From the NCBI GenBank assembly GCA_964488535.1, contig CAZAUT010000013.1, positions 1 through 40,085 of the forward strand: a DNA stretch of 40,085 bases, read 5' to 3'. Within the stretch, counting starts at the first letter, position 1. Each line of letters begins with the position of its first letter. This document shows, in pieces, positions 32,142-39,227 of this stretch. A program made the position numbers and the translations under genes. This stretch comes from GWB1-38-13 sp964488535. Lineage in GTDB: Bacteria; Patescibacteriota; Microgenomatia; UBA8517. The notes beneath the pieces were generated by a model, which was not told the origin of the DNA, did no database searches, and was given only the letters and a program-made list of their open reading frames with translations.

Positions 32142-33034
32142 TATCGGTTGTTATAAATACTTTAAATGAAGAGAAAAATATTGCTAAAGCGATAGCTTCC
32201 GTAGAAAAAATAAACAATGAGGTGATTGTATGCGATATGCATTCCGACGACAGAACTGTTTCGGTAGCAGAACAACTGGGTGCAAAAGTATATGAACACA
32301 AGAAAGTCGGTTATGTTGAGCCTGCGAGAAATTTTGCAGTTGAAAAAGCGAAAGGGGATTGGGTATTGATACTAGATGCCGATGAAGAAATTCCGCCGAT
32401 TTTGGCAGACAGGTTAAAAACTATTTCAATAGATAAACAGTCGGCCGATTATTACCGTCTTCCGCGGAAAAATATCATTTTTGGAAAGTGGATTAAACAT
32501 TCACGCTGGTGGCCTGATTACAATATCAGATTTTTTAAAAAAGGTTATGTATCGTGGAACGAAATTATACACTCCGTTCCTATGACCGTAGGGAAAGGGT
32601 TGGATCTTGAGAGTGTTGAGGAAAACGCAATCGTTCACAACCATTACCAGTCGGTCGAACAGTATATAGACCGCTTGAACCGATATACCACATATCAAAA
32701 AACAGCACTTCAGAAAAAGGGATATAAATTTAAATGGCAGGATTTAATAAAAGAGCCGGTTCAAGAGTTTGTCGGACGGTATTTTCAGGGAGAGGGGTAT
32801 AAGGATGGACTGCATGGATTAGCACTTTCACTTCTTCAGTCATTTTCCGAAATGGTTTTATATTTAAAAATTTGGCAGGATGAAGGTTTTGAACCGAAGC
32901 TTTTAGATATAAAAAATACCATTGATGAAATTAAAAAGTCACAGAAAGAGATTAACTACTGGACAGCGGACACACTGGTTAAAGAAGGTGGAAGTTGGGT
33001 GCAGAGAGTGAAGAGGAAATTGAAATTACCCTGA
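32138..33034 (+). CDS. GT2 glycosyltransferase, WaaE/KdtX-like
   Basis: A 298-aa GT-A enzyme. It begins MISVVINTLNEEKNIAKAI, has VCDMHSDDRT for the nucleotide, LDADEEIPP as the acidic metal site, and RKNIIFGKWIKHSRWWPDYN, a hallmark of the WaaE/KdtX beta-1,4-glucosyltransferase-like group. The C-terminal 70 residues are helical with an amphipathic stretch. No membrane helix. It is coupled to the previous gene by ATGA. A clear paralogue lies at 34216. Confidence 0.87.
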   Translation: MISVVINTLNEEKNIAKAIASVEKINNEVIVCDMHSDDRTVSVAEQLGAKVYEHKKVGYVEPARNFAVEKAKGDWVLILDADEEIPPILADRLKTISIDKQSADYYRLPRKNIIFGKWIKHSRWWPDYNIRFFKKGYVSWNEIIHSVPMTVGKGLDLESVEENAIVHNHYQSVEQYIDRLNRYTTYQKTALQKKGYKFKWQDLIKEPVQEFVGRYFQGEGYKDGLHGLALSLLQSFSEMVLYLKIWQDEGFEPKLLDIKNTIDEIKKSQKEINYWTADTLVKEGGSWVQRVKRKLKLP

Positions 33035-33175
33035 AAATATAATACTAATCTACTAATGAGTACGAATGCTACGAATACCTACAAATCCTATCAACAATCA
33101 TTAGCAGGTATTAGTTGAATTGGTCCTAATTCGTTAATTAGCATTATATTCATTAGAATATGGAAATTTAAGTGT
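33035..33175. repeat. Stop-to-start inverted-repeat element, TACTAAT vocabulary, copy 3
   Basis: The clearest copy. The left arm (33036-33080) and right arm (33106-33150) are both 45 nt and pair at 35 of 45 positions with no gap, ends perfectly matched (AATATAAT and AATACCT). The arm is built of near-repeats TACTAATC, TACTAATGAG, TACGAATGC, TACGAATACC. It starts at the stop codon of the GT2 gene. TAGAAT at 33154-33159 beyond the arm is a possible -10 box, 16 nt before the ATG. Confidence 0.8.
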
Positions 33176-34096
33176 ATGTCTCATCCCAAAGTTTTTATTA
33201 TCATCCTCAACTGGAATCGTCCCAACGACACCCTTGACTGTTTGGAGTCGTTGAAAAAACTAAATGTGGATGGGTTTACATTGAAAGTAGTTCTTGTTGA
33301 CAACGGTTCCTCGGATGACAGTGTCAAACAATTCAAAAAATATAATTCAGGTAACCTGGAACTAAAATTAATTGAAAATAAGGACAACCATGGGTTTGCA
33401 GCCGGGAACAATGTAGGTATCGCCTATGCTTTAGATAAGGGTGCTGATTATTTATTTATTCTTAATAACGACACGATTGTTGATAAAAATATTATTATCG
33501 AATTTTTGGCAGCAGCCAAAAAATATTCTGACTCTGGAATGTTTACGCCAAAAATATATTTTGCCAAAGGTTTTGAATTTCACAAAAAGTATAAAAAAAG
33601 CGATTTAGGAAAAGTCCTCTGGTCGGCCGGTGGGAGTATTGATTGGAATAATGTTTATGCAACCAATAAGTCTGTAGACGAAGTAGACCGCGGGCAATAT
33701 AGCCGTGATTTACAAACAGATTTTGCCACGGGAGCAGCAATGTTTGTCCGTGCCGATGTTATCCAAAAATACGGTGCGTTTGACGAGCGGTATTTTATGT
33801 ACCTTGAAGATGTGGATCTTTGTGAAAGATATAAAAAAGATGGCGGAAAGATAATGTACGTTTACAAGGCCGTTCTGTGGCATAAGGTTGCGCAAAGTTC
33901 GGCGATCGGAAGCGACCTGAATGATTATTATATTACAAGAAACCGCCTGCTTTTTGGAATGGGATACGCAAGTTGGAAAACAAGGTTTGCGCTATATCGG
34001 GAAAGCGTGCGATTTATAATGTACGGCCGGCCTGCGCAGAAAAAGGGTGTGTTTGATTTTTATACCGCGAGATTTGGTAAGGGAACGATTAAATGA
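33176..34096 (+). CDS. GT2 glycosyltransferase, rhamnosyltransferase (WbbL)-like
   Basis: A 306-aa GT-A enzyme with FIIILNWNRPNDTLDCLESL, LVDNGSSDDS, ILNNDTIVDK (metal site) and FDERYFMYLEDVDLCERYKK, where the ED is the usual catalytic region of the WbbL/RfbF-like group. No membrane helix. It stands between two copies of the same inverted-repeat element, so it could be a mobile or recombining unit. The exact sugar is unknown. Confidence 0.88.
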   Translation: MSHPKVFIIILNWNRPNDTLDCLESLKKLNVDGFTLKVVLVDNGSSDDSVKQFKKYNSGNLELKLIENKDNHGFAAGNNVGIAYALDKGADYLFILNNDTIVDKNIIIEFLAAAKKYSDSGMFTPKIYFAKGFEFHKKYKKSDLGKVLWSAGGSIDWNNVYATNKSVDEVDRGQYSRDLQTDFATGAAMFVRADVIQKYGAFDERYFMYLEDVDLCERYKKDGGKIMYVYKAVLWHKVAQSSAIGSDLNDYYITRNRLLFGMGYASWKTRFALYRESVRFIMYGRPAQKKGVFDFYTARFGKGTIK

Positions 34097-34215
34097 ATAA
34101 TTCTAATCTGCTAATAAGCACGAATGCTACGAATACCTGCGAATAAGAGGATTAGTAGGTATTAGTAGACTGGTATTAATTAGTTGATTAGCATTATATT
34201 AATAACTATTTAACA
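34095..34215. repeat. Stop-to-start inverted-repeat element, TACTAAT vocabulary, copy 4
   Basis: The left arm (34095-34138) matches the left arm of copy 3 at about 38 of 43 positions, including a 21-nt identical run ending in GAATACCT. The right arm (34157-34200) is AGGTATTAG...TTAGCATTATATT, its inverted complement with one gap. It begins at the stop codon of the WbbL-like gene and reaches 15 nt before the next ATG. Confidence 0.8.
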
Positions 34216-35037
34216 ATGATAACTATCAGCGGAATAATTATTGCTAAAAACTCAGAAAAGATCATCGGACGATGTGTCAAATCATTGGGGTTTTGCGATG
34301 AAATAACTGTCATTGATACGGGTTCAAGCGACAATACCAGGGAAGCGGCAAAGAAACTTGGCTGTAATGTTTTTGATTATGATAAAAAGGGAAGTTATAG
34401 CGACTGGCGCAATTTTGGGAAAGAAAAGACAAAAGGAGAATTTATATTCTATCTTGACACCGATGAGGAAGTATCGGAAGAATTGAAGAAAGACATTTTG
34501 GAATTGATTAAAGATTGGGACGATAGCGTTGGTTGCTTCGCGATACCGCGCAAAAATATCATTTTGGGAAAGTGGCTGAAACATGGAGGGTGGTACCCCG
34601 ATTATGTGATCCGTCTATTCAAAAAAGATTGCCTTATAGAATGGCAGAACCTGCTTCATGAACGACCCTTATACAAAGGAAGGTTGGAATATTTGAATAG
34701 TGAAATCGTTCATCATAAAGAAAATAACCTGAAAGATATGGTTATCAAGACAAATAAATGGTCGGAGATTGAAGGAAAATTAATGTTTGATGCAGGTCAT
34801 CCGTCAATGACAATACCGAGATTTATTACCGCCATGTTCCGTGAGTTTTGGTTCAGATTTGTTAAGAATTTGGCTTTTCTTGACGGGGGAGAGGGGATTA
34901 TAATGGGGCTTTATCAGGTGTATAGCAGGTTCATAAGTTATGCAAAATTATGGGAACTGCAGATAAAAGATACCAATATACCAATATTTACGAATGATGC
35001 AAATGATGCAAATAATACAAATTCAAAAGCGTTTTAA
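34216..35037 (+). CDS. GT2 glycosyltransferase, WaaE/KdtX-like, with a repeat-derived tail
   Basis: A 273-aa paralogue of the gene at 32138: SGIIIAKNSEKIIGRC, IDTGSSDNT, LDTDEEVSEE (acidic metal site), RKNIILGKWLKHGGWYPDY. The enzyme core ends at about residue 250 (KLWELQIK). The last 22 residues (DTNIPIFTNDANDANNTN then SKAF) are Asn/Asp/Thr-rich and are encoded by the left arm of an intergenic inverted-repeat element that continues past the stop. So the tail is probably a recent addition by read-through into repeat DNA and not part of the fold. Confidence 0.86.
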   Translation: MITISGIIIAKNSEKIIGRCVKSLGFCDEITVIDTGSSDNTREAAKKLGCNVFDYDKKGSYSDWRNFGKEKTKGEFIFYLDTDEEVSEELKKDILELIKDWDDSVGCFAIPRKNIILGKWLKHGGWYPDYVIRLFKKDCLIEWQNLLHERPLYKGRLEYLNSEIVHHKENNLKDMVIKTNKWSEIEGKLMFDAGHPSMTIPRFITAMFREFWFRFVKNLAFLDGGEGIIMGLYQVYSRFISYAKLWELQIKDTNIPIFTNDANDANNTNSKAF

Positions 35038-35107
35038 TTGCAATTAGTATTTATTAGTATCCATTAGTATTATTTGAACTAATTAGTATATTGGTATCTT
35101 AAATTGT
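34967..35107. repeat. Inverted-repeat element, copy 5, left arm inside the upstream gene
   Basis: AAGATACCAATATA (34967-34980) pairs perfectly over 14 bp with TATATTGGTATCTT (35087-35100). The interior is weaker but uses the same words (TTTACGAATGATGC on the left, ATTAGTAT three times on the right). TATCTT (35095-35100), 7 nt before the ATG at 35108, may act as a -10 box. Confidence 0.7.
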
Positions 35108-36133
35108 ATGCGTGCGGCTATTTACAATCCTTATTGGAATACCCTTGGCGGAGGTGAACGCTATACCATATCGTTTGCTAAAGTTTTGGCGGATGCCGGT
35201 TATAGTGTGGATATTGAGTGGCATAAAAAGGATCTTCTCAAGAAGATAGAAATCCGTTTTGGATTAAAAATAGATGGAATAAACATTGTTCCCGATATTA
35301 AAAAGGGTAACGGGTATGATCTTTGTTTTTGGGTATCCGACGGTAGCATTCCCCTTCTTCACTCCCGAAACAACATTCTCCATTTTCAGGTTCCGTTTAC
35401 GAATATAGGCGGTGATTCATTAATAAATAGAATGAAACTTTTTCGTATTAAAAATATTATTTGTAATTCCAACTTTACAAAAAAATTTATTGATAAAGAG
35501 TATCGTGTTGTAAGTTCGGTCATATATCCCCCATGCGACGTTACCAAAATAAAACCCAAAAGAAAAGAAAATATAATTCTTGCAGTCGGACGTTTCTCGC
35601 AACTTCTGCAATCAAAACATCAGAATATTTTAATAGATATCTTTAAAAAGTTATGCAAAAAGGGGTTGAACGGTTGGAAATTGGTTTTAGCGGGTGGGAC
35701 GGATGTCGGTGGAGAGCAGTATTTGAAGGACTTAAAAGTTATGGCGGAAGGTTACCCCATTGAGTTTATTGACTCACCCGATTATATAACAATTGTAGAA
35801 CTTTATGGTCGCGCAAGGATATTTTGGTCGGCAAGCGGGTATGGTGAGGATGAAAATAAACATCCCGAAAAGGTTGAGCACTTTGGAATATCTCTTGTTG
35901 AGGCAATGGCAGGGGGGTGTGTCCCTGTTCCGTATAATGCCGGAGGATATAAAGAAATTGTTGTGGAAAATAACGGTTATTTGTGGAGCAAAAAAGCCGA
36001 ACTTGCTAAAATTACAAGGGTTCTTGTAAATGATAGTAAACTGCAAAGAAGTATTTCAAAAAATGCGGTTATTTCGTCAAAATCATTTGCTTATGAAAAA
36101 TTTAAAGATAGTGTTGAAAAAATTCTTCAGTGA
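35108..36133 (+). CDS. GT4 glycosyltransferase, ALG2/ALG11-like
   Basis: A 341-aa GT-B enzyme. The N-terminal acceptor half begins AIYNPYWNTLGGGERYTIS, typical of the ALG11/ALG2 group. The C-terminal half has ILAVGRFSQLLQSKHQNILI and the retaining GT4 signature EHFGISLVEAMAGGCVPVPY (E-x7-E). Short but complete. It lacks a membrane helix, so it is cytoplasmic or membrane-associated. It probably adds a mannose-type sugar to a lipid-linked glycan. It overlaps the YfhO gene start by 41 bp. Confidence 0.87.
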   Translation: MRAAIYNPYWNTLGGGERYTISFAKVLADAGYSVDIEWHKKDLLKKIEIRFGLKIDGINIVPDIKKGNGYDLCFWVSDGSIPLLHSRNNILHFQVPFTNIGGDSLINRMKLFRIKNIICNSNFTKKFIDKEYRVVSSVIYPPCDVTKIKPKRKENIILAVGRFSQLLQSKHQNILIDIFKKLCKKGLNGWKLVLAGGTDVGGEQYLKDLKVMAEGYPIEFIDSPDYITIVELYGRARIFWSASGYGEDENKHPEKVEHFGISLVEAMAGGCVPVPYNAGGYKEIVVENNGYLWSKKAELAKITRVLVNDSKLQRSISKNAVISSKSFAYEKFKDSVEKILQ

Positions 36134-38531
36134 ATACTGGCCATTTCTCGTAATACTTCTTCTTGTTGCATTATTTTTCTGGAAGTTTTTTATTAAAGGT
36201 TTGATTCCAATCCCCGGAGATTTTATTGTTGGCACTTATTATCCATGGCTTGATTATAAGTGGGGATACCCCGCGGGAGTACCTGTAAAAAACCCGATAA
36301 CCTCAGATGTTGTGTCGTTTTCTTACCCAATGAGAATATTGGCCGTTGATATTCTCAAAAGCGGACACGTTCCTTTATGGAATCCTCTGATACTGACAGG
36401 GACACCTCTTCTTGCCAACTTTCAATCTGCTCCTTTTACAATTACGAACATTTTTTACTTTATGATGGATGACCATCTTGCATGGTCTTTTCAGGTTATC
36501 GCACAGCATTTTTTCGCAGCACTTTTTACATACATGCTACTTCGGTCGTTTAAATTAAACATTTTGCCTTCAGTTATGGGAGGAATTGTTTATGCATTTT
36601 CCGGATTTAACTTAATTTGGTCGCAATGGAATTCGCACACCTTGGTTGCATCGTTTATTCCATTACTGATTTTACTGATGAAGAAATATTTTCTAACAGG
36701 TTCTTATAAATACGGATTACTGTTTTCCTTTTCATTACTGTTTCAAATACTTGGAGGTTATCCGCAAGTAGTACTTTATACATACCTTGTTTTGTTTGTA
36801 TTCGTTTTTTATTCATTTATAACCGGGAAAATTGATTTTAAAATAATATTTAAAATATTTTTATTCGCTGTATTTGGGGTGGGGATGGCATTTTTCCAAA
36901 TATTACCGGCGAAAGAGTTAATTGAAAATTCTCAACGCTTTGTGGAATTAAACCCCTCTTCCTGGGCTTTTTTGCCATTGGAGAAGATAGTTACGTTTAT
37001 AGCTCCCGACTATTACGGCAATCACGCGACAGGAAACTATTGGGGTTTGCAGGATTATACATCCAATATAGGATTTATTGGTATCGGTTCTCTTACACTC
37101 TCCCTTCTTGCTTTAATCAATCGGGATAAAAAGCATTTTTATCTTCTAAAGTATGGTGTTACACTGGCGATAATTTCGTTTTTATTATCTTTTAACACAC
37201 CTTTGTCAAAAATTATTTGGAACAGCAACATTTTTGGTTTGAAAGCTGCAGCAGCCCATAGAGCCCTCATATTATGGAACTTTTCAGCTGCGATTTTAAG
37301 CAGTATCGGATTTGAAATACTAACTGGTAAGAAAAATCTGAAACATAAATATTTATTGTTTTTACCGTTATCATATATTTCTTTGTATACACTTTTTTCG
37401 TTCTTTGCATACAAACGGACAATCGGATTAACTGAACATATGACGGGAGGTTTGAACAACTTTGTGATCGGGTTACGGAATCTGACGATACCTGCTGTAG
37501 TGGGTATAGTTGTATTGGCGACAATAATTTTTATTAAATATACGACTCGTTTTAAAAAGGTACTCTTATTATTTTTGTTCATCACGATTGCAGCTGAAAT
37601 GTATAGATTTGGCTGGAAGTACACCCCTTTTTCCGATAAGGATTTTATATATCCCGATGTTCCGGTATTGGATTATCTGTCATCTCAAAAAAAACCTTTC
37701 AGAACGTCCGGAGCAACAGTAGTCCCGATGAATATGAGAATGCCTTATGAAATAGAATCGCTGGAGGGTTATGATGCCGTGTACCCGAGAGTTATAGCTC
37801 AATATTTGGCCTCATCCGGAAGCGGAAGTGAAAATGCCCAGGTTGCGGGACGTTACGGTTTTGCCGACAATACGACATCTTCTCTCGTTGCCTTGGCAAA
37901 TACGGAATATATTTTAACAAATAAAGTTGATGAACGGGGGAAAATTTCGGAAGATGGTTTTGTCCCTGAACAATATGATAATGATGTGTTCGAGCCGGTA
38001 TTCGAAGACGGTTCAGTTGCAGTTCTGAAAAATAAAAATGCTCAACAGCGATCCGCGGTGTATAAAACATGGCAGGTTACTAACGATGGTAAATCTGCAC
38101 TACAGAATTTATTAAATCCTTCCTTTCCTATTAACAACACTCTCATTTTAGACGATGACCCCGGTTTTTCAAAAGATGTAATTTCCACCGAACTTATAGA
38201 GGAAAATATAAGATATCTAAAATATTCACCTACAGAAAGTATTATATCGGTCAATACGTCGGGGGGCATTCTTTTTACTTCAGATCTTTACTACCCGGGA
38301 TGGAAGGTTTATGTTGACGGAATTGAAGAAAATATTATCAAAGCAGATTATGCATTCCGGGCGGTTAAAGTTGGTCAAGGGGAACATATCGTAAGATATG
38401 TCTATAAACCTGCAAGTTTCACTATCGGATCAATAATTTCAATTATTAGTTTTTGTATGTTATTGATGTATAATCTTTTTCATAAAATAATTCATGAAAA
38501 AAAAATTGAGGATGAAAAAATCCGCGGTTGA
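36093..38531 (+). CDS. YfhO-family polytopic membrane protein
   Basis: An 812-aa protein with about 13 helices. The first outer loop reads GDFIVGTYYPWLDYKWG, then VPLWNPLILTGTPLLANFQS, the hallmark of the YfhO family, which glycosylates lipoteichoic acid or similar polymers in Firmicutes. After the membrane part comes a soluble domain ending LYYPGWKVYVDGIEENIIKA and a last helix. The start at 36093 (MKNLKIVLKKFF) is preferred over ATGs at 36030 and 36063, which would add residues deeper in the GT4 gene. It is the largest protein in the window. Confidence 0.86.
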   Translation: MKNLKIVLKKFFSEYWPFLVILLLVALFFWKFFIKGLIPIPGDFIVGTYYPWLDYKWGYPAGVPVKNPITSDVVSFSYPMRILAVDILKSGHVPLWNPLILTGTPLLANFQSAPFTITNIFYFMMDDHLAWSFQVIAQHFFAALFTYMLLRSFKLNILPSVMGGIVYAFSGFNLIWSQWNSHTLVASFIPLLILLMKKYFLTGSYKYGLLFSFSLLFQILGGYPQVVLYTYLVLFVFVFYSFITGKIDFKIIFKIFLFAVFGVGMAFFQILPAKELIENSQRFVELNPSSWAFLPLEKIVTFIAPDYYGNHATGNYWGLQDYTSNIGFIGIGSLTLSLLALINRDKKHFYLLKYGVTLAIISFLLSFNTPLSKIIWNSNIFGLKAAAAHRALILWNFSAAILSSIGFEILTGKKNLKHKYLLFLPLSYISLYTLFSFFAYKRTIGLTEHMTGGLNNFVIGLRNLTIPAVVGIVVLATIIFIKYTTRFKKVLLLFLFITIAAEMYRFGWKYTPFSDKDFIYPDVPVLDYLSSQKKPFRTSGATVVPMNMRMPYEIESLEGYDAVYPRVIAQYLASSGSGSENAQVAGRYGFADNTTSSLVALANTEYILTNKVDERGKISEDGFVPEQYDNDVFEPVFEDGSVAVLKNKNAQQRSAVYKTWQVTNDGKSALQNLLNPSFPINNTLILDDDPGFSKDVISTELIEENIRYLKYSPTESIISVNTSGGILFTSDLYYPGWKVYVDGIEENIIKADYAFRAVKVGQGEHIVRYVYKPASFTIGSIISIISFCMLLMYNLFHKIIHEKKIEDEKIRG

Positions 38532-39159
38532 ACTTCACGAACAGGTTCCTCCTAATTGGTACTACCAGTCATTAAAGGTCGACCCGTTTCAAAAATATTG
38601 GCACAAAAGAAGGTTTGAAGAGATTTTGAAAGTTCTTGAAAGAGTAAACGGATATGTTTTGGATATAGGATGCGCGGATGGAATATTTTCAAAAGTTATC
38701 TATGACGGGACGGGTGCAAAAAAATTGATCGGTATTGATGTTTTAAAAAGTTCAGTTTTATGGGCTAAAAAACACTGGAGAAAGAATAAAGGTATGAACT
38801 TTATCGTTGGGGATGCGCAAAAATTAAATTATAAAAAAAATACCTTTGATGCCGTGTTTGCGATGGAAGTTTTGGAACACGTCCACGATCCGGTTAAGGT
38901 ATTTAAGGAAGTAAAAAGGATTTTGAAAAAAGGCGGGTATGCTGTCTTTCTGGTTCCTTCCGATAGTCCGCTTTTTCAGATTGTCTGGTTTCTCTGGCTT
39001 CATTTTTATCCCCGCGGTTGGGTTTGGCGGGAGACGCATATTCAGACATATAGAAACAATGGACTACCAAAGATGTGCAGGAAAGCGGGCTTTAAGGTAG
39101 AAGTTGATGAAAAGTTCAACCTGGGTATGCTTCATTTGGTAAAAGTAAGAAAAGTTTAA
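38494..39159 (+). CDS. SAM-dependent methyltransferase (Methyltransf_11)
   Basis: A 221-aa class I methyltransferase. Motif I is VLDIGCADGIFSKVI, motif II includes GIDVLKSSV, then VGDAQKLNYKKNTFDAVFAM and EVLEHVHDPVKVFKEVKRIL. An N-terminal part with VPPNWYYQSLKVDPFQKYWH is often seen in small-molecule or glycan methyltransferases next to GT clusters. It could cap a glycan by O-methylation. An alternative start is the ATG at 38512. It overlaps the YfhO gene by 38 bp. Its TAA lies in a small hairpin (GTTTAA...TTAAAC, 39154-39168). Confidence 0.87.
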   Translation: MKKKLRMKKSAVELHEQVPPNWYYQSLKVDPFQKYWHKRRFEEILKVLERVNGYVLDIGCADGIFSKVIYDGTGAKKLIGIDVLKSSVLWAKKHWRKNKGMNFIVGDAQKLNYKKNTFDAVFAMEVLEHVHDPVKVFKEVKRILKKGGYAVFLVPSDSPLFQIVWFLWLHFYPRGWVWRETHIQTYRNNGLPKMCRKAGFKVEVDEKFNLGMLHLVKVRKV

Positions 39160-39191
39160 GTATTAAACAATCAAGAATAAATAATTAACAA

Positions 39192-39227
39192 TTAATAATT
39201 GCCTTCATTTACGCTACAATAAGGGAA
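39192..39227 (+). promoter_or_regulatory. Promoter for the final GT2 gene
   Basis: TTAATA (39192-39197), a 17-nt spacer and TACAAT (39215-39220), then 7 nt to the ATG at 39228. AAGGG between them is within the predicted start region. Confidence 0.5.

Noticed and set aside
33035..34215. CRISPR-like short repeats
   Set aside because: The repeated words are 7-10 nt, degenerate, without constant-length spacers, and arranged as inverted arms. No cas genes are nearby.
37139..37624. Long reverse-strand open frame (161 codons)
   Set aside because: It lies antisense within the well-supported YfhO gene, has no family features and no promoter of its own.
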